DNA from: Massilia sp. PDC64
Lineage (GTDB): Bacteria > Pseudomonadota > Gammaproteobacteria > Burkholderiales > Burkholderiaceae_D
Assembly (NCBI RefSeq): GCF_900101265.1
Contig: NZ_FMZS01000002.1
Span: 496,001-560,000 of the forward strand
Length of the DNA: 64,000 nt
Direction: 5' to 3'
Position 1 is the stretch's first letter; every line of letters starts with the position of its first letter. Position numbers and translations under genes: made by a program. Of this stretch, positions 10,757 to 19,949 are shown in pieces. Under the pieces are notes generated by a model. That model saw only the letters and a program-made list of their open reading frames with translations, was not told the origin of the DNA and did no database searches.

Positions 10757-11352
10757 AGAAGACGGATATCAAGGCGCGCCACGCGATCCTCGCGCTGGCC
10801 CTGGTCGGCGCCGCGCTGCTGGCCGCGTTCGGCGACCGGTCGCCGGCGGGCGACATCGCCGAACCGGTCGAGCGTCCAGCCGCGCATGCGGCGCTCGTGC
10901 GCACGCCGGCACCCGCGCCTGCGCCCGTGCCGGTCGTGCCCGCATCGAAGACGAGCGACGCGCCCGCGGGACAGCCGATCCTCGCGCTGGTACCGCGCGA
11001 CGTACTGATCGGGGACAGCGACGCGGCGTTCGGCCAGGGGCAGAATGGCGCCGGTCCGTTCGCGCACCACGACTGGACGCCGCCGCCACCGCCGCCACCG
11101 CCGCCGCAACCCGCGCCGCCACCGCCGCCACCGACCGCGCCGCCGCTGCCGTTCACCTTCATCGGCAAGTCCGTCGGCGACGGCGCCTGGGAAGTCTACC
11201 TGGCGCGCGGCGACCGCACGTACATCGTGCGCGAGAAGGGCGCCGTGATCGACGGCACGTACCGCGTCGAGTCCATCGCGCCGCCGGTCCTCACCCTGAC
11301 CTACCTGCCGCTGAACCAGGTTCAGCAGCTCAATATTGGAGTATTCGATTGA
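10753..11352 (+). CDS. GspC/PilP-like periplasmic connector
   Basis: 199 aa: a Lys-rich start, a hydrophobic segment at about residues 11-27 (membrane anchor or uncleaved signal), a long Pro/Ala-rich spacer including a polyproline run at about 110-136, and a C-terminal beta domain from residue 138 (PFTFIGKSVGDGAWEVYLARG ... YRVESIAPPVLTLTYLPL). That domain resembles the homology region of GspC/PilP, which contacts the secretin N0 domain. The spacer could span the periplasm. The stop overlaps the TTG start of the secretin gene. The function is inferred from architecture and position. Confidence 0.65.
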   Translation: MKKTDIKARHAILALALVGAALLAAFGDRSPAGDIAEPVERPAAHAALVRTPAPAPAPVPVVPASKTSDAPAGQPILALVPRDVLIGDSDAAFGQGQNGAGPFAHHDWTPPPPPPPPPQPAPPPPPPTAPPLPFTFIGKSVGDGAWEVYLARGDRTYIVREKGAVIDGTYRVESIAPPVLTLTYLPLNQVQQLNIGVFD

Positions 11353-13457
11353 TCGCTTGCCCCACTCTGGCCCGACGCCTGCTTCCGGCGTGTCTCGCCA
11401 TCCTGCTGTCCGGCTGCGCGGCCCAAATGGCCTATCGCGAAGGGAACGAGCTCGTGGCCCAGGACAAGGTCGAGGCCGGGCTCACGAAATACCAGGAAGC
11501 GCTGGCCGCCGACCCGACCAACGTCCAGTACAAGTCCGCGTACCTGCGCGCGCGCGACGCCGCCACGAACCGCCTGCTGCCGCAGGCCGACCGTGAACTG
11601 GCCGACGGCAAGGTGGAGCTGGCCGTCGCGGACTACCGGCGCGTGCTGGCGATCGATCCGCTCAACGACCGCGCCCGCGCGGGCCTGCGCCAGGTGGATG
11701 CCGACCGCCGCCACGGCGTGTTGATGGGCGAAGCGCAGGCCGCGCTGGACCGCAAGGATTACGACACGGCGAAAACGAAGCTCACCGCCATCCTGACGGA
11801 GCGCCCGACGCACGAACCGGCGCGCCAGCTGCTGGCCGAGGTGAACGACAGGATCGCGGCGAATTCGCCCGAGGCGGCGCTGGCGGCCGCGTTCCGCACG
11901 CCCATCAACCTGGAATTCCGCGACGCGCCCATCAAGCAGATCTTCGAAGTCATCGCGCGCCACTCGGGCCTGAACTTCCTGTTCGACAAGGACGTCAAGA
12001 CGGACCAGCGCGCGTCGGTCTTCCTGAAGAACAGCACGGTGGAAGCGGCCGTGTACTACCTCCTGATGACGAACCAGCTGGAACGCCAGGTCATGGACGG
12101 CAACACGATCCTGATCTACCCGAACATCGCGGCCAAGCAGAAGGAATACCAGGAGATGACGGTGAAGACCTTCTACCTGGCCAATGCGGAAGCGAAGTCC
12201 ATCGGCAACACTCTCAAGACGATCCTGAAATCGCGCGACGTCGTCGTGGACGAGAAGCTCAACCTCGTGATCCTGCGCGACACGCCGGAAGCCGTGAAGC
12301 TGGCGTCGCAGCTGGTGGCGCTGCAGGACGTGCCGGAAGCCGAGGTGATGCTGGACGTCGAGGTGCTGGAAGTGCAGCGCAACCGCCTGCTCGACCTGGG
12401 TATCGACTGGCCCACGAGCCTGGCGTTCGCGCCGCTGACGACGACGGCCGGCGGCGCGATCACGATCGACCAGCTCCACCACCTGGACAGCAAGACGATC
12501 GGTGTGACGGGCATCGCCGGTTCGATCACCGCCAGCAAGACGGACGGCGATTCGGACACGCTGGCCGCGCCCCGCATCCGTGTGCGCAACAAGGAAAAGG
12601 CCAAGGTCGTCATCGGCGACAAGCTGCCGACCATCACGACGACCATCTCGTCGGGCGTGGGCGGCTTCGCATCGGAATCCGTGAACTATGTCGACGTGGG
12701 CCTGAAGCTGGACGTCGAGCCCACGATCTACCTGAACAACGAAGTGGGCATCCGCATCTCGCTGGAAGTCAGCAACCTCGTCGACACCGTCACGACGAAG
12801 GGCGGTACGACGGCATACCGCATCGGCACGCGCTCGGCGTCCACGATGCTGCAGCTGAAGGACGGCGAGAACCAGGTGCTGGCGGGCCTGATCAAGAACG
12901 AGGACCGGTCCAGCAGCACGAAGCTGCCGGGCGTCGGCGACCTGCCGGTGCTGGGCCGCCTGTTCGGCAGCCAGCAGGACACGCGCAACAAGACGGAGGT
13001 CGTGCTGTCGATCACGCCGCACCTGATCCGCAACCTGCAGCGTCCGCCCGCATCGAGTTCCGAATTCAGCGCCGGCACGGAGGGCAGCTTCCGGCGCCGC
13101 CCCGACACGAACGTGCGCACGCCGGTGCAGATTCCGGCGCAGGGTGCCCGTGCGGTGCCGGCCGGTGCGCCTGCGCCATCCGCCGGCGCAGCGCAACCGC
13201 CGGCGCAGCCGCGGGCAGCGCAGCCGCCCGCTGCCGCGCAGCCGCTGCCGGTGATCGGGGAAACGGGGATGGTGCCGGCGACGAGCGTCGGCGCGACCGG
13301 CACGCTGCCGCCCGCGCCCGCATCCACCTCGCCGTCGGAACTGCCGTCCGCGCCCGCGATCGAGATCACGCCGCTGCCGCAGCCGGAAGCCACGCCGGTG
13401 CCGCCGGCGGCCAACCGCGTGCCGGCGTCGCAGGCCGCGTTCCCGAACCAGAAATGA
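11349..13457 (+). CDS. gspD: lipidated TPR-containing secretin, GspD/PilQ/MshL type
   Basis: 702 aa outer-membrane channel. It starts at TTG 11349, overlapping the upstream stop. The signal sequence ends in a lipobox (ILLSGC, Cys23), so the secretin itself is probably lipidated. Residues 30-170 look like TPR-type helices ([15 protein letters not shown], then YQEALAADP). An STN/N0 domain follows (about 182-250: [20 protein letters not shown]), then an N1-like domain and the secretin core (about 330-570, with [15 protein letters not shown] and [14 protein letters not shown] motif [15 protein letters not shown]). The last 130 residues are Pro/Ala-rich and probably disordered, replacing a usual pilotin-binding tail. 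The TPR-secretin fusion is unlike standard GspD. Confidence 0.88.
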   Translation: MIACPTLARRLLPACLAILLSGCAAQMAYREGNELVAQDKVEAGLTKYQEALAADPTNVQYKSAYLRARDAATNRLLPQADRELADGKVELAVADYRRVLAIDPLNDRARAGLRQVDADRRHGVLMGEAQAALDRKDYDTAKTKLTAILTERPTHEPARQLLAEVNDRIAANSPEAALAAAFRTPINLEFRDAPIKQIFEVIARHSGLNFLFDKDVKTDQRASVFLKNSTVEAAVYYLLMTNQLERQVMDGNTILIYPNIAAKQKEYQEMTVKTFYLANAEAKSIGNTLKTILKSRDVVVDEKLNLVILRDTPEAVKLASQLVALQDVPEAEVMLDVEVLEVQRNRLLDLGIDWPTSLAFAPLTTTAGGAITIDQLHHLDSKTIGVTGIAGSITASKTDGDSDTLAAPRIRVRNKEKAKVVIGDKLPTITTTISSGVGGFASESVNYVDVGLKLDVEPTIYLNNEVGIRISLEVSNLVDTVTTKGGTTAYRIGTRSASTMLQLKDGENQVLAGLIKNEDRSSSTKLPGVGDLPVLGRLFGSQQDTRNKTEVVLSITPHLIRNLQRPPASSSEFSAGTEGSFRRRPDTNVRTPVQIPAQGARAVPAGAPAPSAGAAQPPAQPRAAQPPAAAQPLPVIGETGMVPATSVGATGTLPPAPASTSPSELPSAPAIEITPLPQPEATPVPPAANRVPASQAAFPNQK

Positions 13458-13458
13458 C

Positions 13459-13938
13459 ATGGACACCCGGCGCGCGCGCGGCTTCACCCTGATCGAGCTG
13501 CTCGTCACGCTCGCGATCCTCGCGCTGCTCGGGACGCTGGTGGTGCCGACCGCGCAGATCGCGCTGCAGCGCCGCCACGAACAGGAGCTGCGCGTGGCGC
13601 TGCGCGAAATCCGCGCCGCCCTCGACGCCTACAAGAAGGCGGGCGACGAAGGCCGTGTGGCCCGCCAGGCCGGCGCCAGCGGGTATCCGCCGAAGCTGGA
13701 GGTGCTGGTCGAGGGCGTGCCGGACCAGCGCAGCCCGAAGAAGGCGAAGATTTATTTTCTGCGACGCCTGCCGCGCGACCCGTTCAACGGCGACCCCGAC
13801 CTGAAGGATGCCGAGACGTGGGGCAAGCGCAGCTACGCCAGCGAGCCGGACGAGCCGAAGGAGGGCGACGACGTGTACGACGTCTACTCGACCTCCGACA
13901 AGGTCGGGCTGAACGGCATTCCCTACCGCCGCTGGTGA
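13459..13938 (+). CDS. type II secretion pseudopilin (GspG-like)
   Basis: 159 aa. The short leader MDTRRARG is followed by [17 protein letters not shown], with prepilin peptidase cleavage after Gly8 and Glu+5 present. The globular part has a GspG-like fold signature: [23 protein letters not shown], and a C-terminal [21 protein letters not shown], a form common in GspG-like minor pseudopilins that end in an aromatic after a G-x-P-Y motif. It starts one base after the secretin stop and ends four bases before the next pseudopilin. Probably a minor pseudopilus subunit. Confidence 0.85.
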   Translation: MDTRRARGFTLIELLVTLAILALLGTLVVPTAQIALQRRHEQELRVALREIRAALDAYKKAGDEGRVARQAGASGYPPKLEVLVEGVPDQRSPKKAKIYFLRRLPRDPFNGDPDLKDAETWGKRSYASEPDEPKEGDDVYDVYSTSDKVGLNGIPYRRW

Positions 13939-13942
13939 GCCT

Positions 13943-14323
13943 ATGAACATGAAACGCACGCGGGGATTCACCCTGATCGAACTGCTGGTGGTGCTGGGGA
14001 TCGTGGCGCTGCTGCTCACGCTCGCGGCGCCGCGCTTCTTCCCGAAGGTCGACAGCACCAAGGAGACCATCCTCGCCGAGAACCTGCGCAATACGCGCGC
14101 CGTCATCGACCAGTTTCACGAGGACACGGGGCGCTATCCGGATTCGCTGCAGCAGCTCGTCGAGAAAAAATACCTGCCGGCGCTGCCGTTCGACCCGATC
14201 GCGGACAGCGACTCGGCGTGGACGGTCGTCCCGCCCGAGGATGGCGACAAGGGCGGCATCTACGACATCCACAGCGGCGCGCCGGGCACGGGCCGCAACG
14301 GCAAGCCGTATGCGGAATGGTAG
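13943..14323 (+). CDS. type II secretion pseudopilin (GspG-like)
   Basis: 126 aa pseudopilin. Leader MNMKRTRG, cleavage expected before [17 protein letters not shown], Glu+5 present. The body resembles a shortened GspG (DTGRYPDSLQQLVEKKYLPALPFDPI) and ends IYDIHSGAPGTGRNGKPYAEW, closely parallel to the end of the preceding pseudopilin, so the two probably arose by duplication. Its 3' end overlaps the start of the next gene by 14 bases. Likely a minor or alternative pseudopilus subunit in the same apparatus. Confidence 0.85.
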   Translation: MNMKRTRGFTLIELLVVLGIVALLLTLAAPRFFPKVDSTKETILAENLRNTRAVIDQFHEDTGRYPDSLQQLVEKKYLPALPFDPIADSDSAWTVVPPEDGDKGGIYDIHSGAPGTGRNGKPYAEW

Positions 14324-15047
14324 GGCGCCGCGGCGCGAGGGTGGTTTTACTTACCTCGGCCTCATCATCTTCGTGACCGTGATCGGCCTCGTCGGCGCGG
14401 CCACGTTGAAGGTCGACGCGCTGCTGCGGCGCGCGGCCGCCGAGGAAGAATTGCTGGAGATCGGCGCCGCGTTCGGCGAGGCGTTGCGCACGTATGCGGA
14501 GGCGACGCCGAAGGGCCAGCCGCAGCAGCCGCCGACCTTGCAGGAATTGCTGAAGGATCCCCGTTTTCCCGGCGTGCGCCGGCATTTGCGCAAGATCTTC
14601 GTCGACCCGCTGACGGGCAAGGCCGAGTGGGGCATCGTATGGGCCAACCCCGGCGACAAGCGCGGCGTGCTGGCCGTGTACAGCCTGTCGAAGGCGAAGC
14701 CGCTGAAGGTGGCAAATTTCGACAAGCGCTTTTCAGGCTTCGAGAACAAGAAGCACGTCTCGGACTGGAAGTTCGCAGCGACCGGACAGGCGCTGATGCA
14801 GGGGCAGATACTCGCGCAGGACAAGCCACCCCCGCCGGGCCAGCCGTCGCTGTTCCAGCCGCCGGCGGGCACGCAGCAGGAGCCGCCGTCGCTGTTTCCC
14901 GGACGGGGCGCCACGCAGTCCCCGCCGGCGGAGGAGGCGCCGCCGTCCGCGCCGCCACCGTCCGAGCCGGCACCCGACAAGGAAGACAAGGAAAACAAAG
15001 AAGACGAGCCCGCGGCCGGGGACCGCCAGGCCCCGCCGGTTACTTAG
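14310..15047 (+). CDS. atypical pseudopilin lacking Glu5, with Pro-rich tail
   Basis: 245 aa. The ATG at 14310 lies inside the end of the previous gene and gives the leader MRNGRAPRREGG, followed by FTYLGLIIFVTVIGLVG. The leader and helix are pilin-like, but mature position 5 is Gly instead of Glu, as in tip pseudopilins of the GspK type. The helix is followed by an alpha-helical stem (RRAAAEEELLEIGAAFGEAL), a small domain to about residue 165 with a DPLTGKAEWG motif, and then about 75 residues rich in Pro, Gln, Ser and Glu/Lys, probably disordered. Last gene of the operon; its 3' end overlaps murJ on the other strand by eight bases. Confidence 0.75.
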   Translation: MRNGRAPRREGGFTYLGLIIFVTVIGLVGAATLKVDALLRRAAAEEELLEIGAAFGEALRTYAEATPKGQPQQPPTLQELLKDPRFPGVRRHLRKIFVDPLTGKAEWGIVWANPGDKRGVLAVYSLSKAKPLKVANFDKRFSGFENKKHVSDWKFAATGQALMQGQILAQDKPPPPGQPSLFQPPAGTQQEPPSLFPGRGATQSPPAEEAPPSAPPPSEPAPDKEDKENKEDEPAAGDRQAPPVT

Positions 15048-16584
15048 CGCGGCGCATGAACTGGCGCGGCCGGAAGCCCAGCGCCAGCAGCACGGCGAAG
15101 TAGACGACGGCGGAGACGCCGATGATGAGGAACAGGGCGCCCGCGCGCATGATCGGATGGGCGCGCAACGCTGCCCAGTCGAGCTGCGCCTGGCTGAACC
15201 ACGCCACGGCGCCCATCAGCGCGACGGCCACGACGACTTTCAGGAAGAACGGCAGCCAGCCCGCATGCGGCACGTAGATCGCGCGCCGGCGCAGGCCCGT
15301 GAACAGGAAGCTCGCGTTGATGCAGGCGCCGAGGCCGATCGACAGCGCGAGGCCCGCGACGCCCAGCACGGGCACGAACACCAGGTTCATCAGCTGCGTG
15401 GCGACGAGCACGCCGACGGCGATCTTGACCGGCGTGCGGATGTCCTGGCGCGCATAGAACGCGGGGGCCAGGATCTTGACGAGGATGATGCCGAGCAGGC
15501 CGGCCGCGTAGGCCATCAGCGGCGCCGTGGCGGCCGCGACGGCGTGGGCGTTGAACGCGCCGTAGTTGAACAGGGTGGCGATCAGCGGTTCGGCCAGCGC
15601 CGCGAGGCCGACGGCGGCCGGCAGCGCGAGCAGGAACGTCAAACGCAGGCCCCAGTCGAGCAGGGCGGAATATTCGACGGGGTCGCCATCGGCATTCGCC
15701 TTCGACAGGCTGGGCAGCAACACCGTGCCCAACGCGACGCCCAGCATACCGGTCGGGAATTCCATCAACCGGTCCGCGTATTGCAGCACGGAGACGCTGC
15801 CGGCGCCCAGGCGCGACGCGATGTTCGTGTTGATGAGCAGGCTGATCTGCGCGGCCGACACGGCGAACACGGCCGGTCCCATTTTCTTGAGGATGCGGCG
15901 CACGCCCGGATCGGACAGGCCGGCGAACGGATTGATCGACAGGCGTGGCAGCATGCCGATGCGCTTCAGCGCGGGCACCTGGATGCCGACCTGCAGCACG
16001 CCGCCGACCATCACGGCCACGGCCATCGAATAGATCGGCACGTCGAAGTACTTCACCATGAACAGCGAGAAGAAGATCGACGACAAATTCCACAGCACGG
16101 GCGTGAACGCGGGAATCTTGAATTCGCGCCAAGTATTTAGCACGGCGCCGGCCAGCACGACGAACGACATGCACAGGATGTACGGGAACATGAGCCGGGT
16201 CATCACGACGCCGGCGTCGAATGCCGCACCCTTCAGGCCGCTGGCGATGACGTACAGGACGACGGGCGCGCCGATGATGCCCACGAGGCTCGTCGCGAGC
16301 GTCGCCCACACGAGGGTGTTGGCGACGTGGTCGACGAGGGTGCGGGTGGCGGCGTCGCCTTTCTGGCTCTTGTATTCGGCCAGGATCGGCACGAACGCCT
16401 GCGAGAACGCGCCTTCGCCGAACAGGCGGCGCAGCAGGTTGGGCAGGCGGAAGGCGATGTTGAAGGCGTCGGTATAATCGCTGGCGCCGAACGCGCGGGC
16501 AAAGAGGGAATCGCGCAACAGGCCGGTGATACGGGACAGCATCGTCATGCTCGAGATGGCTGCCAGGGTCTTGAGTAGGTTCAT
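15040..16584 (-). CDS. murJ: lipid II flippase MurJ
   Basis: 514 aa polytopic inner-membrane protein of the MVF family, the flippase that moves lipid II across the membrane for peptidoglycan synthesis. About 14 hydrophobic segments are present. Family landmarks: SSMTMLSRITGLLRD near the start, FGASDYTDAFNIAFRLPNLLRRLFGEGAFSQAFVP-type region (residues 34-70), and an Arg-rich central cavity sequence. The length is typical. The ATG at 16582-16584 has no ribosome-binding site, and a perfect TATAAT on this strand ends only eight bases before it, so the mRNA may be leaderless. Divergent from rpsT. Confidence 0.96.
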   Translation of the reverse strand: MNLLKTLAAISSMTMLSRITGLLRDSLFARAFGASDYTDAFNIAFRLPNLLRRLFGEGAFSQAFVPILAEYKSQKGDAATRTLVDHVANTLVWATLATSLVGIIGAPVVLYVIASGLKGAAFDAGVVMTRLMFPYILCMSFVVLAGAVLNTWREFKIPAFTPVLWNLSSIFFSLFMVKYFDVPIYSMAVAVMVGGVLQVGIQVPALKRIGMLPRLSINPFAGLSDPGVRRILKKMGPAVFAVSAAQISLLINTNIASRLGAGSVSVLQYADRLMEFPTGMLGVALGTVLLPSLSKANADGDPVEYSALLDWGLRLTFLLALPAAVGLAALAEPLIATLFNYGAFNAHAVAAATAPLMAYAAGLLGIILVKILAPAFYARQDIRTPVKIAVGVLVATQLMNLVFVPVLGVAGLALSIGLGACINASFLFTGLRRRAIYVPHAGWLPFFLKVVVAVALMGAVAWFSQAQLDWAALRAHPIMRAGALFLIIGVSAVVYFAVLLALGFRPRQFMRRAK

Positions 16585-16592
16585 AGCCCGCG

Positions 16593-16598
16593 ATTATA
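16593..16598 (-). promoter_or_regulatory. -10 element immediately before murJ
   Basis: On the minus strand the hexamer reads TATAAT, with eight bases between it and the murJ ATG. The -35 region (around 16616-16621) is poor. Transcription would be expected to start at or within about two bases of the ATG. Confidence 0.5.
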
Positions 16599-16629
16599 GC
16601 TGGGCTATTGCACAAAAACGAACCAGGAT

Positions 16630-16658
16630 TTGCCCTCCGATGAAACCTTCGCTATAAT
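16630..16658 (+). promoter_or_regulatory. sigma-70 promoter for rpsT
   Basis: TTGCCC (16630-16635), 17-base spacer, perfect TATAAT (16653-16658). It lies about 105 bases upstream of the S20 start, giving a leader of roughly 98 bases, where S20 autoregulation could act as in other bacteria. Confidence 0.7.
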
Positions 16659-16762
16659 CGAGGGCTGTATTGAATTCTGTTAGCAGACACTCGTTTGGCA
16701 GGCACTGGAATGGGCCGGTTTGAATGTTTGCAAACGCAACTTGACCCCGATTAGGAAATTCC

Positions 16763-17029
16763 ATGGCAAATACCGCACAAGCACGCAAGCGCGCTCGTCA
16801 AGCAGTCAAGCAAAACGCACACAACTCGGCTCAGCGCTCGACCCTGCGTACCGCAATCAAGGCCGTCAAAAAGGCCATCCAGGCTGGCGACAAAGCTGCT
16901 GCTTCGCAAATCTTCCAGCAATCCGTGTCGACCATCGACAGCATCGCTGACAAGAAAATCATCCACAAGAACAAGGCCGCTCGCCACAAGAGCCGCCTGG
17001 CTGCCGCCATCAAGGCCCTGTCGGCTTAA
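16763..17029 (+). CDS. rpsT: 30S ribosomal protein S20
   Basis: 88 aa, very basic, helical; family-typical start [13 protein letters not shown] and repeated Lys/Arg motifs ([16 protein letters not shown]). It binds 16S rRNA early in small-subunit assembly. An AGGAAA ribosome site precedes the ATG. It is monocistronic: own promoter upstream, strong terminator downstream. Codon use is of highly expressed type (less extreme G/C at third positions than its neighbours). Confidence 0.98.
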   Translation: MANTAQARKRARQAVKQNAHNSAQRSTLRTAIKAVKKAIQAGDKAAASQIFQQSVSTIDSIADKKIIHKNKAARHKSRLAAAIKALSA

Positions 17030-17084
17030 TACGCCCGACGGTAACGCCCGCGCGACTCAGGTCGCGCGCCAGCGTGGATGAAAG

Positions 17085-17116
17085 ACCCGCCTCGACGCAA
17101 GTCCGGCGGGTTTTTT
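17085..17116 (+). terminator. rho-independent terminator of rpsT
   Basis: Stem ACCCGCC (17085-17091) / GGCGGGT (17105-17111) followed by a T run. A second GC-rich hairpin (GCGCGAC/GTCGCGC, 17050-17067) lies just before it. Confidence 0.85.
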
Positions 17117-17140
17117 GTTGCCTGAAACCTGTTGTCAAAA

Positions 17141-17165
17141 TAAAAAAGGCAGCCCGCAGGCTGCC
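17141..17165 (-). terminator. rho-independent terminator of the small Ala/Lys-rich gene
   Basis: On the minus strand GGCAGCC-loop-GGCTGCC (17148-17165) is followed by TTTTTTA, just past the stop codon of the gene at 17185-17400. Confidence 0.8.
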
Positions 17166-17184
17166 TGGATGTGCGCTGGTGCGC

Positions 17185-17400
17185 TTACTTTGCTGCCGGC
17201 TCGGCCGGCGTGGCGGCGGCGTCGGCTGCAGCGGCCTTCTTGGCCTTCTTGTGGTGCTTCTTCACTTTCTTCGCGGGAGCGGCGGGCTGCTCGGCAGTGG
17301 CGGATGCGGCCGGAGCGGCGGCGGCCGGAGCCGGAGCCTGGGCGGCGAAAGCGGAGACGGCGAACAGGGAAGCAACCAGGCCAGCGATCAGTTTGGACAT
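17185..17400 (-). CDS. small exported Ala/Lys-rich protein, unknown
   Basis: 71 aa. A clean signal peptide (MSKLIAGLVASLFAVSAFA, cleavage after AFA) leaves a mature chain of about 52 residues made almost entirely of Ala, Pro, Lys and Glu with one basic cluster, KKVKKHHKKAKK. No fold or family is recognised; low complexity suggests a disordered polycation that could bind nucleic acid, LPS or acidic polysaccharide, or buffer acid like Asr-type proteins (speculative). The gene stands alone with its own strong terminator, which supports real expression. Confidence 0.7.
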   Translation of the reverse strand: MSKLIAGLVASLFAVSAFAAQAPAPAAAAPAASATAEQPAAPAKKVKKHHKKAKKAAAADAAATPAEPAAK

Positions 17401-17534
17401 TTCGGGTTCCTTTAAAGAAGAAGGTGATCCACAACGGTGAATCTGCCCCCTTAACGGGAGCCCAGAATTGCCGGTTGACAGTTTTTTGGCGGCCCTACAT
17501 TAACGTTTGGAAAGGTTGACCTACCTCAAACGTG

Positions 17535-18101
17535 CTACCGCTTGCCGCCCACGGCCGCGGCCGGCACTTCCATCCATTCGCCCGGCATCAGCGGATGCGT
17601 CGCCAGCGAAAATGGCCCGATGCTCGAGCGCACGAGCCGCAACGTCGGCAGGCCGACGGCGGCCGTCATCCGGCGCACCTGGCGGTTTTTCCCTTCCTCG
17701 AGCGTGATGGCGATCCAGCTCGTCGGCTTGTCCTGGCGCATGCGGATGGGCGGGTTGCGCGGCCACAGCCATTCCGGCTCGGCGATGAGGCTGGCGCGGC
17801 ACGGCTTCGTGACGAAGTCGCCCAGGTCGATCGGCGCCTGCAGGCGTTCCAGGCTGGCGCGGTCGGCGACCCCCTCCAGTTGTACCAGATACGTCTTTGC
17901 TTCCTTGTGGTCCGGATGGGCGATCTGGTGCTGCAGGCGCCCGTCGTCCGTCAGCAGCATCAGGCCTTCGCTGTCCGCGTCGAGGCGGCCGGCCGGGTAG
18001 ATGTTCGGGATGTCGAGGTAGTCGGCGAGGGTTTCGCGCTCGTCCTCGCGCGAGAACTGGCACAGCACCTGGTAGGGTTTATTGAACAGGATGAGGGACA
18101 T
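17535..18101 (-). CDS. rluE: 23S rRNA pseudouridine synthase, RluE type
   Basis: 188 aa enzyme of the RsuA/RluB/E/F group, isomerising uridine to pseudouridine in 23S rRNA. The catalytic Asp lies in AGRLDADSEGLMLLTDDG (residues 38-55). RluE-specific stretches include LFNKPYQVLCQF at the start and EWLWPRNPPIRMRQDKPTSW and GKNRQVRRMTAAVGLPTLRL later. There is no N-terminal S4 domain, as expected for RluE. The ATG at 18101 gives the family-typical MSLILFNKP; a TTG further upstream (18152) would add 17 residues without support. It is divergent from icd, and the gap between them (18102-18274) probably carries promoters for both. Confidence 0.9.
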   Translation of the reverse strand: MSLILFNKPYQVLCQFSREDERETLADYLDIPNIYPAGRLDADSEGLMLLTDDGRLQHQIAHPDHKEAKTYLVQLEGVADRASLERLQAPIDLGDFVTKPCRASLIAEPEWLWPRNPPIRMRQDKPTSWIAITLEEGKNRQVRRMTAAVGLPTLRLVRSSIGPFSLATHPLMPGEWMEVPAAAVGGKR

Positions 18102-18274
18102 GAAGGATGGATTTTGGAGCAAAATAGCGAGCCTCTGGCCCGTCGCGATCAATACTGGTGCATAATGTTGTGCCAGTGTTGCGTCTTAGACAAGACGACG
18201 GCCAGCCCACTATTCTAATGGAGATCGCAGACCTGGCGGTCCGCCGCCGCCGCGTGCCCACTTCGGAGAACATG

Positions 18275-19528
18275 ATGTATCAACATATCAAAGTACCTAC
18301 CGATGGTCAAAAGATTACCGTCAACGCGGACTTCTCGCTGAACGTCCCCGACCAGCCAGTCATTCCCTATATCGAAGGCGATGGCACCGGCGTCGACATC
18401 ACCCCGGTGATGCTGAAGGTCGTCGACGCGGCCGTCGCGAAGGCGTACGGTGGCCAGCGCAAGATCGCGTGGATGGAAGTGTTTGCCGGCGAGAAGTCGA
18501 CTCAGGTGTATGGCCCTGACGTATGGCTGCCGACCGAAACGCTGGACTGCGTGCGCGAGTACGTCGTGTCGATCAAGGGCCCGCTGACGACGCCCGTCGG
18601 CGGCGGCATCCGCTCGCTGAACGTGGCGCTGCGCCAGGAGCTCGACCTGTACGTCTGCCTGCGCCCCGTGCGTTACTTCAACGGCGTGCCGTCGCCGCTG
18701 CGCGAACCGCACAAGACGGACATGGTGATCTTCCGCGAGAACTCGGAAGACATCTATGCGGGCATCGAATGGGCCGCCGAGTCGGCCGACGCGAAGAAGG
18801 TCATCGAATTCCTCACCCGCGAGATGGGCGTGCGCAAGATCCGCTTCCCGGAGACGTCGGCGATCGGCATCAAGCCCGTGTCGCGCGAAGGCACGGAGCG
18901 TCTCGTGCGCAAGGCGATCCAGTACGCGATCGACAACGACAAGCCGTCCGTCACCATTGTCCACAAGGGCAATATCATGAAGTACACGGAAGGCGGCTTC
19001 CGCGACTGGGGTTATGCGCTGGCACAACGCGAATTCGGTGCCGAGCTGATCGACGGCGGTCCGTGGTGCAAGTTCAAGAACCCGCGCACGGGCAAGGAGA
19101 TCGTCGTCAAGGATTCGATCGCGGACGCGTTCCTGCAGCAGATCCTGCTGCGTCCGGCCGAGTACAGCGTCATCGCCACCCTGAACCTGAACGGCGACTA
19201 CATCTCGGACGCGCTGGCGGCCCAGGTCGGCGGCATCGGCATCGCGCCGGGCGCCAACATGTCGGACTCCGTCGCGATGTTCGAAGCGACGCACGGCACG
19301 GCGCCCAAGTATGCGGGCAAGGACTACGTGAACCCGGGTTCGCTGATCCTGTCGGCCGAGATGATGCTGCGCCACATGGGCTGGACGGAAGCGGCCGACC
19401 TCATCATCAGCTCGATGGAAAAGGCGATCGCGTCCAAGCGTGTCACGTACGACTTCGCGCGCTTGATGGAAGGCGCGACGCAGGTGTCGTGCTCGGGCTT
19501 CGGCGACGTGATGATCGAGAATATGTAA
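18275..19528 (+). CDS. icd: NADP-dependent isocitrate dehydrogenase
   Basis: 417 aa TCA-cycle enzyme converting isocitrate to 2-oxoglutarate with NADPH formation. Substrate-binding features include [19 protein letters not shown] (the Ser phosphorylatable in E. coli Icd is kept) and later [15 protein letters not shown] and [19 protein letters not shown]. Length matches the dimeric bacterial Icd (E. coli 416 aa). Of two adjacent ATGs (18272, 18275) the second is better spaced from GGAGA at 18265-18269. It is followed directly by a strong terminator; monocistronic. Confidence 0.97.
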   Translation: MYQHIKVPTDGQKITVNADFSLNVPDQPVIPYIEGDGTGVDITPVMLKVVDAAVAKAYGGQRKIAWMEVFAGEKSTQVYGPDVWLPTETLDCVREYVVSIKGPLTTPVGGGIRSLNVALRQELDLYVCLRPVRYFNGVPSPLREPHKTDMVIFRENSEDIYAGIEWAAESADAKKVIEFLTREMGVRKIRFPETSAIGIKPVSREGTERLVRKAIQYAIDNDKPSVTIVHKGNIMKYTEGGFRDWGYALAQREFGAELIDGGPWCKFKNPRTGKEIVVKDSIADAFLQQILLRPAEYSVIATLNLNGDYISDALAAQVGGIGIAPGANMSDSVAMFEATHGTAPKYAGKDYVNPGSLILSAEMMLRHMGWTEAADLIISSMEKAIASKRVTYDFARLMEGATQVSCSGFGDVMIENM

Positions 19529-19551
19529 GCGCGTGCTGACTGACGCAGATC

Positions 19552-19580
19552 AAGCCCCGTATGCGTACGGGGCTTTTTTC
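19552..19580 (+). terminator. rho-independent terminator of icd
   Basis: AAGCCCCGT (19552-19560), six-base loop, ACGGGGCTT (19566-19574) running into a T tract. Confidence 0.88.
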
Positions 19581-19618
19581 TTTGCAGGGGAGGGATGATG
19601 CGTGGCGGCGGGCGCCAG

Positions 19619-19643
19619 AAAAAAACCCCGCCGGGGCGGGGCT
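19619..19643 (-). terminator. rho-independent terminator of cspA
   Basis: On the minus strand AGCCCCGC...GCGGGGTTTTTTT, about 25 bases beyond the cold-shock gene stop. Confidence 0.82.
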
Positions 19644-19665
19644 TTCTGCTTCCGGAGGGTGTCGA

Positions 19666-19869
19666 TTACACGCCCACGATGTTGGAAGCTTGCTTGCCTT
19701 TCGGGCCTTGCGTGACTTCGAATTGGACTTTTTGACCTTCTTTGAGGGTCTTAAAACCGTTCATATTGATTGCGGAGAAGTGTGCGAACAAATCCTCGCC
19801 GCCATCATCAGGGGTGATGAAGCCAAAACCTTTGGAATCATTGAACCACTTAACAGTACCTGTTGCCAT
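19666..19869 (-). CDS. cspA: cold-shock protein, CspA family
   Basis: 67 aa single cold-shock domain that binds single-stranded RNA and DNA and melts secondary structure. RNP1 (KGFGFITP) and RNP2 (DLFAHFSAI) are intact, the start is the usual [11 protein letters not shown], and the end is [13 protein letters not shown]. The long upstream frame to 19947 is discarded because the ATG at 19869 gives the universal start. It is preceded by a 326-base AT-rich gap, consistent with the long regulatory 5' leader common in csp genes, and has its own terminator. Confidence 0.97.
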   Translation of the reverse strand: MATGTVKWFNDSKGFGFITPDDGGEDLFAHFSAINMNGFKTLKEGQKVQFEVTQGPKGKQASNIVGV

Positions 19870-19949
19870 AAAATAACTTTCGATTAAAAACAAATCACAC
19901 GAGCCATAAAAGCAAGAAGCTTCTTGCCCCCTCCTCAGCCTGCTCACTT

